From assembly GCF_010183535.1 (NCBI RefSeq), contig NC_071329.1, positions 16,878,879 to 16,942,878 of the forward strand: a stretch of 64,000 bases of DNA, written 5' to 3'. The notes under the pieces are model-generated. The model had not been told where the DNA came from, made no database searches, and saw only the letters and a program-made list of their open reading frames with translations. Origin of the DNA: Caenorhabditis remanei. Its lineage: Eukaryota; Nematoda; Chromadorea; Rhabditida; Rhabditidae. Each line of letters begins with the position of its first letter. Within the stretch, counting starts at the first letter, position 1. The translations under genes and the position numbers were made by a program. Shown in pieces: positions 31,001-45,200 of the stretch.

Positions 31001-33406
31001 ATGGCCATACATTGATGGGATCGGCCAACTTTACTACCAAAACGGTTTCCTCTATAACTTTCTCAGTTTTTGTCGGATCTTGAAGATTTTTATACCAATC
31101 GAAAGCGCTTGTTTTTCTCTAATCGAAATGACGTAATTTATTAAAATTTCCGTGAAAAATAAAGCCGTAAAGAAGGATGGCCAATGACGTAAAAGTTGGT
31201 CCATTTTTTGGGTTTGTCAAACGTTTTTTTCAACACATTTTCATTCGTCACTTTGTCAGTTTTGGTCGGAGCGCAAAGATTTTTATACCATCCGAAAGCC
31301 CGCATTCTCCTCTATCAAAATGTACCAGACTGAAAAAAGTTTTCATTGAAAATGAAGCTGCGATGAGAGATGGCCATACATTGATGTGATCGGCCAACTT
31401 TACTACCAAAACGGTTTCCTCTATAACTTTCTCAGTTTTTGTCGGATCTTGAAGATTTTTATACCAATCGAAAGCGCTTGTTTTTCTCTATCGAAATGAC
31501 TTAATTTAATGAAATTTCCGTGAAAAATAAAGCCGTAATGAAGGATGGCCAATGACGTAAAAGTTGGTCCATTTTTTGGGTTTGTCAAACGTTTTTTTCA
31601 ACACATTTTCATTCGTCACTTTGTCAGTTTTGGTCGGAGCGCAAAGATTTTTATACCATCAGAAAGCACGCATTCTCTTCTATCAAAATGACCCAGACTG
31701 AAAAAATTTTCATCGAAAATGAAGCTGCAATGAGAGATGGCCATACATTGATGGGATCGGCCAACTTTACTACCAAAACGGTTTCCTCTATAACTTTCTC
31801 AGTTTTTGTCGGATCTTGAAGATTTTTATACCAATCGAAAGCGCTTGTTTTTCTCTATCGAAATGATTTAATTTAATGAAATTTCCGTGAAAAAGTAAAG
31901 CCGTAATGAAGGATGGCCAATGACGTAAAAGTTGGTCCATTTTTTGGGTTTGTCAAACGTTTTTTTCAACACATTTTCATTCGTCACTTTGTCAGTTTTG
32001 GTCGGAGCGCAAAGATTTTTATACCACCAGAAAGCACGCATTCTCTTCTATCAAAATGACCCAGACTGAAAAAATTTTCATCGAAAATGAAGCTGCAATG
32101 AGAGATGGCCATACATTGATGGGATCGGCCAACTTTACTACCAAAACGGTTTCCTCTATAACTTTCTCAGTTTTTGTCGGATCTTGAAGATTTTTATACC
32201 AATCGAAAGCGCTTGTTTTTCTCTATCGAAATGATTTAATTTAATGAAATTTCCGTGAAAAGTAAAGCCGTAATGAAGGATGGCCAATGACGTAAAAGTT
32301 GGTCCATTTTTTGGGTTTGTCAAACGTTTTTTTCAACACATTTTCATTCGTCACTTTGTCAGTTTTGGTCGGAGCGCAAAGATTTTTATACCATCAGAAA
32401 GCACGCATTCTCTTCTATCAAAATGACCCAGACTGAAAAAATTTTCATCGAAAATGAAGCTGCAATGAGAGATGGCCATACATTGATGGGATCGGCCAAC
32501 TTTACTACCAAAACGGTTTCCTCTATAACTTTCTCAGTTTTTGTCGGATCTTGAAGATTTTTATACCAATCGAAAGCGCTTGTTTTTCTCTATCGAAATG
32601 ACGTAATCTAATAAAATTTCCGTGAAAAATAAAACCGTATAGAAGGATGGCCAATGACGTAAAAGTTGGTCCATTTTTTGGGTTTGTCAAACGTTTTTTT
32701 CAACACATTTTCATTCGTCACTTTGTCAGTTTTGGTCGGAGCGCAATGATTTTTATACCATCCGAAAGCCCGCATTCTCCTCTATCAAAATGACCTAGAC
32801 TGAAAAAATTTTCATTGAAAATGAAGCTGCGATGAGAGATGGCCATACATTGATGGGATCGGCCAACTTTACTACCAAAACGGTTTCCTCTATAACTTTC
32901 TCAGTTTTTGTCGGATCTTGAAGATTTTTATACCAATCGAAAGCGCTTGTTTTTCTCTATCGAAATGACGTAATTTAATAAAATTTCCGTGAAAAATAAA
33001 GCCGTAAAGAAGGATGGCCAATGACGTAAAAGTTGGTCCATTTTTTGGGTTTGTCAAACGTTTTTTTCAACACATTTTCATTCGTCACTTTGTCAGTTTT
33101 GGTCGGAGCGCAAAGATTTTTATACCATCCGAAAGCCCGCATTCTCCTCTATCAAAATGACCTAGACTGAAAAAATTTTCATTGAAAATGAAGCTGCGAT
33201 GAGAGATGGCCATACATTGATGGGATCGGCCAACTTTACTACCAAAACGGTTTCCTCTATAACTTTCTCAGTTTTTGTCGGATCTTGAAGATTTTTATAG
33301 CAATCGAAAGCGCTTGTTTTTCTCTATCGAAATGACGTAATCTAATAAAATTTCCGTGAAAAATAAAACCGTATAGAAGGATGGCCAATGACGTAAAAGT
33401 TGGTCC
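25046..33406 (+). repeat. 366-bp satellite array, forward part (~23 units)
   Basis: The period is 366 bp (CCATCAGAAAGCCCGCATTC at 25046, 25412, and so on). Each unit is a dimer of two related halves of about 183 bp: both contain GATTTTTATACCA, a CTATC(A/G)AAATGACC block, a GAAAATTTTC or GTGAAAAAT segment, then GATGGCCA, and both end TTTGTCGGATC or TTTGGTCGGA. The halves differ by roughly a third of positions, while equivalent halves in neighbouring units are mostly above 95% identical. ORFs of 60-113 codons on either strand read the satellite and are not genes. Confidence 0.97.
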
Positions 33407-36186
33407 AAAAACAAGCGCTTTCGATTGGTATAAAAATCTTCAAGATCCGACAAAAACTGAGAAAGTTATAGAGGAAACCGTTTTGGTAGTAAAGTTGGCC
33501 GATCCCATCAATATATGGCCATCTCTCATCGCAGCTTCATTTTCAATGAAAATTTTTTCAGTCTAGGTCATTTTGATAGAGGAGAATGCGGGCTTTCGGA
33601 TGGTATAAAAATCATTGCGCTCCGACCAAAACTGACAAAGTGACGAATGAAAATGTGTTGAAAAAAACGTTTGACAAACCCAAAAAATGGACCAACTTTT
33701 ACGTCATTGGCCATCCTTCTATACGGTTTTATTTTTCACGGAAATTTTATTAGATTACGTCATTTCGATAGAGAAAAACAAGCGCTTTCGATTGGTATAA
33801 AAATCTTCAAGATCCGACAAAAACTGAGAAAGTTATAGAGGAAACCGTTTTGGTAGTAAAGTTGGCCGATCCCATCAATGTATGGCCATCTCTCATTGCA
33901 GCTTCATTTTCGATGAAAATTTTTTCAGTCTGGGTCATTTTGATAGAAGAGAATGCGTGCTTTCTGATGGTATAAAAATCTTTGCGCTCCGACCAAAACT
34001 GACAAAGTGACGAATGAAAATGTGTTGAAAAAAAACGTTTGACAAACCCAAAAAATGGACCAACTTTTACGTCATTGGCCATCCTTCATTACGGCTTTAC
34101 TTTTCACGGAAATTTCATTAAATTAAATCATTTCGATAGAGAAAAACAAGCGCTTTCGATTGGTATAAAAATCTTCAAGATCCGACAAAAACTGAGAAAG
34201 TTATAGAGGAAACCGTTTTGGTAGTAAAGTTGGCCGATCCCATCAATGTATGGCCATCTCTCATTGCAGCTTCATTTTCGATGAAAATTTTTTCAGTCTG
34301 GGTCATTTTGATAGAAGAGAATGCGTGCTTTCTGGTGGTATAAAAATCTTTGCGCTCCGACCAAAACTGACAAAGTGACGAATGAAAATGTGTTGAAAAA
34401 AACGTTTGACAAACCCAAAAAATGGACCAACTTTTACGTCATTGGCCATCCTTCATTACGGCTTTACTTTTCACGGAAATTTCATTAAATTAAATCATTT
34501 CGATAGAGAAAAACAAGCGCTTTCGATTGGTATAAAAATCTTCAAGATCCGACAAAAACTGAGAAAGTTATAGAGGAAACCGTTTTGGTAGTAAAGTTGG
34601 CCGATCCCATCAATGTATGGCCATCTCTCATTGCAGCTTCATTTTCGATGAAAATTTTTTCAGTCTGGGTCATTTTGATAGAAGAGAATGCGTGCTTTCT
34701 GGTGGTATAAAAATCTTTGCGCTCCGACCAAAACTGACAAAGTGACGAATGAAAATGTGTTGAAAAAAACGTTTGACAAACCCAAAAAATGGACCAACTT
34801 TTACGTCATTGGCCATCCTTCATTTACGGCTTTATTTTTCACGGAAATTTCATTAAATTAAATCATTTCGATAGAGAAAAACAAGCGCTTTCGATTGGTA
34901 TAAAAATCTTCAAGATCCGACAAAAACTGAGAAAGTTATAGAGGAAACCGTTTTGGTAGTAAAGTTGGCCGATCCCATCAATGTATGGCCATCTCTCATC
35001 GCAGCTTCATTTTCAATGAAAATTTTTTCAGTCTGGGTCATTTTGATAGAAGAGAATGCGTGCTTTCTGATGGTATAAAAATCTTTGCGCTCCGACCAAA
35101 ACTGACAAAGTGACGAATGAAAATGTGTTGAAAAAAACGTTTGACAAACCCAAAAAGTGGACCAACTTTTACGTCATTGGCCATCCTTCATTACGGCTTT
35201 AATTTTCACGGAAATTTCATTAAATTAGGTCATTTCGATAGAGAAAAACAAGCGCTTTCGATTGGTATAAAAATCTTCAAGATCGGACAAAAACTAAGAA
35301 AGTTAGAGAGGAAACCGTTTTGGTAGTAAAGTTGGCCGATCCCATCAATGTATGGCCATCTCTCATTGCAGCTTCATTTCCAATGAAATTTTTTCAATCT
35401 AGGTCATTTTGATAGAAGAGAATGCGGGCTTTCTGATGGTATAAAAATCTTTGCGCTCCGACCAAAACTGACAAAGTGACGAATGAAAATGTGTTGAAAA
35501 AAACGTTTGACAAACCCAAAAAATGGACCAACTTTTACGTCATTGGCCATCCTTCTTTACGGCTTTATTTTTCACGGAAATTTTAATAAATTACGTCATT
35601 TCGATTGAGAAAAACAAGCGCTTTCGATTGGTATAAAAATCTTCAAGATCCGACAAAAACTGAGAAAGTTATAGAGGAAACCGTTTTGGTAGTAAAGTTG
35701 GCCGATCCCATCAATGTATGGCCATCTCTCATCGCAGCTTCATTTTCAATGAAAATTTTTTCAATCCAGGTCATTTTGATAGAAGAGAATGCGGGCTTTC
35801 TGATGGTATAAAAAAACTTTGCGCTCCGACCAAAACTGACAAAGTGACGAATAAAAATGTGTTGAAAAAAACGTTTGACAAACCCAAAAAATGGACCAAC
35901 TTTTACGTCATTGGCCATCCTTCTTTACGGCTTTATTTTTCACGGAAATTTTATTAAATTAGGTCATTTCGATAGAGAAAAACAAGCGCTTTCGATTGGT
36001 ATAAAAATCTTCAAGATCGGACAAAAACTAAGAAAGTTAGAGAGGAAACCTATTTTGGTAGTAAAGTTGGCCGATCCCATCAATGTATGGCCATCTCTCA
36101 TTGCAGCTTCATTTTCAATGAAAATTTTTTCAATCCAGGTCATTTTGATAGAAGAGAATGCGGGCTTTCTGATGGTATAAAAATCT
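33407..36186 (-). repeat. 366-bp satellite array, inverted part (~7.6 units)
   Basis: At 33406/33407 the array flips orientation in mid-unit (GTTGGTCC joined to AAAACAAGCGC). Rare variants in the forward part recur mirrored, for example GCGCAATGAT at 32741 pairs with 33611-33620 and ACCACCAGAAAGC near 32024 pairs with about 34325. So this is a true inverted duplication of 30541-32953, with a 453-bp loop (32954-33406) and one extra unit here. It ends at the N gap. Confidence 0.95.
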
Positions 36187-36286
36187 NNNNNNNNNNNNNN
36201 NNNNNNNNNNNNNNNNNNNNNNNNNNNNNNNNNNNNNNNNNNNNNNNNNNNNNNNNNNNNNNNNNNNNNNNNNNNNNNNNNNNNNN
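36187..36286. other. Assembly gap (100 N)
   Basis: Exactly 100 N between two unrelated satellites, a conventional gap of unknown size. The adjacency of the two arrays is therefore not proven. Confidence 1.
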
Positions 36287-39200
36287 ATTCCTAAAAACAG
36301 GACATTTTTTAATTAAAAATCTATAAAATTATGAAGAAAATTCCTAAAACAGGACATTTTTAATTAAAAATCCATAAAATTATGATTAAAATTTCTAAAA
36401 ACAGGGTGTTTTTTGTGAAATTAACTTCCCCCACCATTCTTATCTGTGTCGGTTCCGGTTAGACTGATCGAGCATGGCGCTGTAATAGTCTATACTTATC
36501 CGGGCTGAAGGTTACTTCAGTAGACGCGGGTTTGAATCCTCCCGGGTTAGAAAACTATAAAATTATGAAGAAAATTCCTAAAAACAGGACATTTTTTAAT
36601 TAAAATCTATAAAATTATGAAGAAAATTCCTAAAAACAGGACATTTTTTAATTAAAAATCCATAAAATTATGATTAAAATTTCTAAAAACAGGGTATTTT
36701 TGTGAAATTAACTTCCCCCACCATTCTTATCTGTGTCGGTTCCGGTTAGACTGATCGAGCATGGCGCTGTAATAGTCTATACTTATCCGGGCTGAGGTTA
36801 CTTCAGTAGACGCGGGTTTGAATCCTCCCGGTTAGAAAACTATAAAATTATGAAGAAAATTCCTAAAAACAGGACATTTTTTAATTAAAAATCTATAAAA
36901 TTATGAAGAAAATTCCTAAAAACAGGACATTTTTAATTAAAAATCCATAAAATTATGATTAAAATTTCTAAAAACAGGGTATTTTTTGTGAAATTAACTT
37001 CCCCACCATTTTATCTGTGTCGGTTCCGGTTAGACTGATCGAGCATGGCGCTGTAATAGTCTATACTTATCCGGGCTGAAGGTTACTTCAGTAGACGCGG
37101 GTTTGAATCCTCCCGGGTTAGAAAACTATAAAATTATGAAGAAAATTCCTAAAAACAGGACATTTTTTAATTAAAAATCTATAAAATTATGAAGAAAATT
37201 CCTAAAAACAGGACATTTTTTAATTAAAAATCCATAAAATTATGATTAAAATTTCTAAAAACAGGTTTTTTGTGAAATTAACTTCCCCCACCATTCTTAC
37301 TGTGTCGGTTCCGGTTAGACTGATCGAGCATGGGCTGTAAGTAAAGTCTATACTTATCCGGGCTGAAGGTTACTTCAGTAGACGCGGGTTTGAATCCTCC
37401 CGGGTTAGAAAACTTAAAATATGAAGAAAATTCCAAAAAACAGGTCATTTTTTTAAAAAAATCTATAAAATTGAAGAAGAAATTCCAAAAAACAGGTCAT
37501 TTTTAATTAAAAATCCATAAAATTATGATTAAAATTTCTAAAAACAGGGTATTTTTGTGAAATTAACTTCCCCCACCATTCTTATCTGTGTCGGTTCCGG
37601 TTAGACTGATCGAGCATGCGCTGTAATAGTCTATACTTATCCGGGCTGAAGGTTACTTCAGTAGACGCGGGTTTGAATCCTCCCGGGTTAGAAATCATAA
37701 AATTATGAAGAAAATTCCTAAAAACAGGACATTTTTTTAAAATATAAAGAAAATCCTAAAAACAGGACATTAAAAATCTTATGAAGAAAATTCCTAAAAA
37801 CAGGACATTTTTTAATTAAAAATCCATAAAATTATGATTAAAATTTCTAAAACAGGGTATTTTTGTGAAATTAACTTCCCCCACCATTCTTATCTGGTCG
37901 GTTCCGGTTAGACTGATCGAGCATGGCGCTGTAATAGTCTATACTTATCCGGGCTGAAGGTTACTTCAGTAGACGCGGGTTTGAATCCTCCCGGGTTAGA
38001 AATCTATAAAATTATGAAGAAATTCCAAAAACAGGTCATTTTTTAATTAAAAATCCATAAAATTATGATTAAAATTTCTAAAAACAGGGTATTTTTGTGA
38101 AATTAACTTCCCCCAACATTCTTATCTGTGTCGGTTCCGGTTAGACTGATCGAGCATGGCGCTGTAATAGTCTATACTTCCGGGCTGAGGTTACTTCAGT
38201 AGACGCGGGTTTGAATCCTCCCGGGTTAGAATCTATAAAATTATGAAGAAAATTCCAAAAACAGGTCATTTTTAATTAAAAATCTATAAAATTATGAAGA
38301 AAATTCCTAAAAAACAGGACATTTTTTAATTACAATCCATAAAATTATGAAGAAAATTTCTAAAAACAGGGTATTTTTTGTGAAATTACTTCCCCCACCA
38401 TTCTTATCTGTGTCGGTTCCGGTTAGACTGATCGAGCATGGCGCTTGTAATAGTCTATACTTATCCGGCTGAAGGTGTTACTTCAGTAGACGCGGGTTTT
38501 GTGAATCCTCCCGGGTTAGAAATCTATAAATTATGAAGAAAATTCCTAAAACAGGACATTTTTTAATTAAAAATCTATAAAATTATGAAGAAAATCCTAA
38601 AAACAGGACATTTTTTAATTAAAAATCTATAAAATTATGAAGAAATTCCTAAAACCAGGACATTTTTTAATTAAAAATCCATAAAATTATGATTAAAATT
38701 TCTAAAAACAGGGTATTTTTTGTGAATTTAACTTCCCCCACCATTCTTATCTGTGTCGGTTCCGGTTAGACTGATCGAGCATGGCGCTGTAATAGTCTAT
38801 ACTTACCGGGCTGAAGGTTACTTTCAGTAGACGCGGGTTTTGAATCCTCCCGGGTTAGAAAAACTATAAAATTATGAAGAAAATTCCAAACAAACAGGTC
38901 ATTTTTTAATTAAAAATCTATAAAATATGAAGAAAATTCCAAAAAAACAGGTCATTTTTTAATTAAAAATCCATAAAATTATGATTAAAATTTCTAAAAA
39001 CAGGGTATTTTTTGTGAAATTAACTTCCCCCACCATTCTTATCTGTGTCGGTTCCGGTTAGAACTGATCGAGCATGGCGCGTTGTAATATCTATACTTAT
39101 CCGGGCTGAAGGTTACTTCAGTAGACGCGGGTTTGAATCCTCCCGGGTTAGAAATCTATAAAATTATGAAGAAAATTCCAAAAAACAGGTCATTTTTTAA

Positions 39201-42200
39201 TTAAAAATCCATAAATTATGATTTTAAAATTTCTAAAAAACAGGGTATTTTTGTGAAATTAACTTCCCCCACCATTCTTATCTGTGTCGGTTCCGGTTAG
39301 ACCTGATCGAGCATGGCGCTGTAATAGTCTATACTTATCCGGGCGAAGGTTACTTCAGTAGACGCGGGTTTGAATCCTCCCGGGTTAGAATTCTATAAAA
39401 TTATGAAGAAATTCAAAAAACAGGTCATTTTTTAATTAAAAATCTATAAAATTATTGAAGAAATTCCTAAAAACAGGACTTTTTTAATTACAATCCATAA
39501 AATTATGGAAGAAATTTCTAAAAACAGGGTATTTTTTGTGAAATTAACTTCCCCCACCATTCTATCTGTTGTCGGTTCCGGTTAGACTGATCGAGCATGG
39601 GCTCTGTAATAGTCTATACTTATCCGGGCGAAGGTTACTCAGTAGACGCGGGTTTGAATCCTCCGGGGTAGAAATCTATAAAATTATGAAGAAAATTCCC
39701 TAACAAACAGGACATTTTTTTAATTAAAAATCCATAAATTATGAAGAAATTCCTAAAAACAGGACATTTTTTAATTAAAATCTATAAAATTATGAAGAAA
39801 ATTCCTAAAACAGGACATTTTAATTAAAAATCCATAAAATTATGATTAAAATTTCTAAAAACAGGGTATTTTTTGTGAAATTAACTTCCCCCACCATCTT
39901 ATCTGTGTCGGTTCCGGTTAGACTGATCGAGCATGGCGCTGTAATAGTCTATACTTATCCGGGCTGAATGTTACTTCAGTAGACGCGGGTTTGAATCCTC
40001 CCGGATTAGAAATCTATAAAATTATGAAGAAACTTCCTAAAAAACAGGACATTTTTTAATTAAAATCCAATAAAATTATGAAGAAAATTCCTAAAAACAG
40101 GACATTTTTTAATTAAAAATCCATAAAATTATGAAGAAAATTCCTAAAAACAGGACATTTTTTAATTAAAATCTATAAAATTATGAAGAAAATTCCTAAA
40201 AACAGGACATTTTTTAATTACAATCCATAAAATTATGAAGAAAATTTCTAAAAACAGGGTATTTTTTGTGAAATTAACTTCCCCCACCATTCTTATCTGT
40301 GTCGGTTCCGGTTTAGACTGATCGAGCATGGCGCTGTAATAGTCTATACTTTTCCGGGCTGAAGGTTACTTCAGTAGACGCGGGTTTGAATCCTCCCGGG
40401 TTAGAAATCTATAAATTATGAAGAAAATTCCAAAAACAGGACATTTTTTAATTACAATCATAAAATATGAAGGAAAATTCCTAAAACAGGACATTTTTTA
40501 ATTAAAAATCCATAAAATTATGAAGAAAATTCCTAAAAACAGGACATTTTTTAATTAAAATCCATAAAATTATGATTAAAATTTCTAAAAACAGGGTATT
40601 TTTGTGAAATTTAACTTCCCCCACCATTCTTATCTGTGTCGGTTCCGGTTAGACTGATCGAGCATGGCGCTGCTAATAGTCTATACTTATCCGGGCTGAA
40701 GGTGACTCAGTAGACGCGGGTTTGAATCCTCCCGGGTTAGAAATCTATAAAATTATGAAGAAAATTCCAAAAACAGGACATTTTTTAATTAAAAATCCAT
40801 AAAATTATGATTAAAATTTCTAAAAACAGGGTATTTTTTGTGAAATTAACTTCCCCCACCATCTTATCTGTGTCGGTTCCGGTTAGACTGATCGAGCATG
40901 GCGCTGTAATAGTCTATACTTATCCGGGCTGAAGGTGACTTCAGTAGACGCGGGTTTGAATCCTCCCGGGTTAGAAATCTATAAAATTATGAAGAAAATT
41001 CCAAAAACAGGTTTTTTTAATTAAAAATCCATATAATTATGATTAAAATTTCTAAAAACAGGGTATTTTGTGAAATTGTGAAATTAACTTCCCCCACCAT
41101 TCTTATCTGTGTCGGTTCCGGTTAGACTCGAGCATCGGCATGCTGTAATAGTCTATACTTATCCGGGCTGAAGGTTTACTTCAGTAGACGCGGGTTTGAT
41201 CCTCCCGGGTTAGAAATCTATAAAATTATGAAGAAAATTCCTAAAAACAGGACATTTTTTAATTAAAAATCCTTAAAATTATGAAGAGAAAATTCCTAAA
41301 AACAGGACATTTTTTAATTAAAAATCCATAAAATTATGATTAAAATTTCTAAAACAGGGTTTTTTTTGTGAAATTAACTTCCCCCACCATTCTTATCTGT
41401 GTCGGTTCCGGTTAGACTGATCGAGCATGGCGCTGTAATAGTCTATACTTATCCGGGCTGAAGGTTACTTCAGTAGACGCGGGTTTGAATCCTCCCGGGT
41501 TAGAAATCAGTAAAATTATGAAGAAAATTCCTAAAAACAGGACATTTTTTAATTACAAATCCATAAAATTATGAAGAAAATTCCTAAAAACAGGGTATTT
41601 TTGTGAAATTAACTTCCCCCACCATTCTTATCTGTGTCGGTTCCGGTTAGACTGATCGAGCATGGCGCTGTAATAGTCTATACTTATCCGGGCTGAAGGT
41701 GACTTCAGTAGACGCGGGTTTGAATCCTCCCGGGTTAGAAATCTATAAAATTATGAAGAAAATTCCTAAAAACAGGACATTTTTTAATTAAAAATCCATA
41801 AATTATGATTAAAATTTCTAAAAAACAGGGTGTTTTTTGTGAAATTAACTTCCCCCACCATTCTTATGTATCTGTGTCGGTTCCGGTTAGACTGATCGAG
41901 CATGGCGCTGTAATAGTCTATACTTATCCGGGCTGAAGGTGACTTCAGTAGACGCGGGTTTGAATCCTCCCGGGTTAGAAATCTATAAAATTATGAAGAA
42001 AATTCCAAAAAACAGGTCATTTTTTAATTAAAAATCCATAAATTATGATTAAAATTTCTAAAAACAGGGTATTTTTTGTGAAATTAACTTCCCCCACCAT
42101 TCTTATCTGTGTCGGTTCCGGTTAGACTGATCGAGCATGGCGCTGTAATAGTCTATACTTATCCGGGCTGAAGGTGACTTCAGTAGACGCGGGTTTGAAT

Positions 42201-45200
42201 CCTCCCGGGTTAGAAATCTATAAAATTATGAAGAAAATTCCTAAAAACAGGACATTTTTTAATTACAAATCCATAAAATTATGAAGAAAATTCCTAAAAA
42301 CAGGGTATTTTTTGTGAAATTAACTTCCCCCACCATTCTTATCTGTGTCGGTTCCGGTTAGACTGATCGAGCATGGCGCTGTAATAGTCTATACTTATCC
42401 GGGCTGAAGGTTACTTCAGTAGACGCGGGTTTGAATCCTCCCGGGTTAGAAATCTATAAATTATGAAGAAAATTCCTAAAAACAGGACATTTTTTAATTA
42501 AAAATCCTTAAAATTATGAAGAAAATTCCTAAAAACAGGACATTTTTTAATTAAAAATCTATAAAATTATGAAGAAAATTCCTAAAAACAGGACATTTTT
42601 TAATTAAAAAATCGATAAAATTATGAAGAAAATTCCTAAAAACAGGACATTTTTTAATTAAAAATCTATAAAATTATGAAGAAAATTCCTAAAAACAGGA
42701 CATTTTTTAATTACAAATCCATAAAATTATGAAGAAAATTCCTAAAACAGGGTATTTTTTGTGAAATTAACTTCCCCCACCATTCTTATCTGTGTCGGTT
42801 CCGGTTAGACTGATCGAGCATGGCGCTGTAATAGTCTATACTTATCCGGGCTGAAGGTTACTTCAGTAGACGCGGGTTTGAATCCTCCCGGGTTAGAAAT
42901 CTATAAAATTATGAAGAAAATTCCTAAAAACAGGACATTTTTTAATTAAAAATCCTTAAAATTATGAAGAAAATTCCTAAAAACAGGACATTTTTTAATT
43001 AAAAATCCATAAAATTATGATTAAATTTCTAAAAACAGGGTTTTTTTGTGAAATTAACTTCCCCCACCATTCTTATCTGTGTCGGTTCCGGTTAGACTGA
43101 TCGAGCATGGCGCTGTAATAGTCATACTTATCCGGGCTGAAGGTTACTTCAGTAGACGCGGGTTTGAATCCTCCCGGGTTAGAAATCAGTATAAATTATG
43201 AAGAAAATTCCTAAAAACAGGACATTTTTTAATTACAAATCCATAAAATTATGAAGAAAATTCCTAAAACAGGGTATTTTTTGTGAAATTAACTTCCCCC
43301 ACCATTCTTATCTGTGTCGGTTCGGTTAGACTGATCGAGCATGGCGCTGTAATAGTCTATACTTATCCGGGCTGAAGGTGACTTCAGTAGACGCGGGTTT
43401 GAATCCTCCCGGGTTAGAAATCTATAAAATTATGAAGAAAATTCCTAAAAACAGGACATTTTTAATTACAAATCCATAAAATTATGAAGAAAATTTCTAA
43501 AAACAGGGTTTTTTTTGTGAAATTAACTTCCCCCACCATTCTTATCTGTGTCGGTTCCGGTTAGACTGATCGAGCATGGCGCTGTAATAGTCTATACTTA
43601 TCCGGGCTGAAGGTGACTTCAGTAGACGCGGGTTTGAATCCTCCCGGGTTAGAAATCTATAAATTATGAAGAAAATTCCTAAAAACAGGACATTTTTTAA
43701 TTAAAATCCATAAAATTATGATTAAATTTCTAAAAACAGGGTGTTTTTTGTGAAATTAACTTCCCCCACCATTCTTATCTGTGTCGGTTCCGGTTAGACT
43801 GATCGAGCATGCGCTGTAATAGTCTATACTTATCCGGGCTGAAGGTTACTTCAGTAGACGCGGGTTTGAATCCTCCCGGGTTAGAAATCAGTAAAATTAT
43901 GAAGAAAATTCCTAAAAAACAGGACATTTTTTAATTAAAAATCCATAAAATTATGATTAAAATTTCTAAAAACAGGGTGTTTTTGTGAAATTAACTTCCC
44001 CCACCATTCTTATCTGTGTCGGTTCCGGTTAGACTGATCGAGCATGGCGCTGTAATAGTCTATACTTATCCGGGCTGAAGGTTACTTCAGTAGACGCGGG
44101 TTTGAATCCTCCCGGGTTAGAAATCAGTAAAATTATGAAGAAAATTCCTAAAAACAGGACATTTTTTAATTACAAATCCATAAAATTATGAAGAAAATTC
44201 CTAAAAACAGGGTATTTTTTGTGAAATTAACTTCCCCCCACATTCTTATCTGTGTCGGTTCCGGTTAGACTGATCGAGCATGGCGCTGTAATAGTCTATA
44301 CTTATCCGGGCTGAAGGTGACTTCAGTAGACGCGGGTTTGAATCCTCCCGGGTTAGAAATCTATAAAATTATGAAGAAAATTCCTAAAAACAGGACATTT
44401 TTTAATTAAAATCCATAAAATTATGAAGAAAATTCCTAAAACAGGACATTTTTTAATTAAAAATCCATAAAATTATGATTAAAATTTCTAAAAACAGGGT
44501 TTTTTGTGAAATTAACTTCCCCCACCATTCTTATCTGTGTCGGTTCCGGTTAGACTGATCGAGCATGGCGCTGTAATAGTCTATACTTATCCGGGCTGAA
44601 GGTTACTTCAGTAGACGCGGGTTTGAATCCTCCCGGGTTAGAAATCAAGTAAAATTATGAAGAAATTCCTAAAAACAGGACATTTTTTAATTACAAATCC
44701 ATAAAATTATGAAGAAAATTCCTAAAAACAGGGTATTTTTTGTGAAATTAACTTCCCCCACCATTCTTATCTGTGTCGGTTCCGGTTAGACTGATCGAGC
44801 ATGGCGCTGTATAGTCTATACTTATCCGGGCTGAAGGTTACTTCAGTAGACGCGGGTTTGAATCCTCCCGGGTTAGAAATCTATAAAATTATGAAGAAAA
44901 TTCCTAAAAACAGGAGATTTTTTAATTAAAAATCCATAAAATTATGATTAAAATTTCTAAAAACAGGGTGTTTTTTGTGAAATTAACTTCCCCCCACCAT
45001 TCTTATCTGTGTCGGTTCCGGTTAGACTGATCGAGCATGGCGCTGTAATAGTCTATACTTATCCGGGCTGAAGGTTACTTCAGTAGACGCGGGTTTGAAT
45101 CCTCCCGGGTTAGAAATCAGTAAAATTATGAAGAAAATTCCTAAAAACAGGACATTTTTTAATTACAAATCCATAAATTATGAAGAAAATTCCTAAAAAC

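Noticed and set aside
25046..36186. Many 60-113 aa ORFs in the 366-bp satellite
   Set aside because: The same ORF recurs with every unit on both strands and is broken by random substitutions in neighbours.
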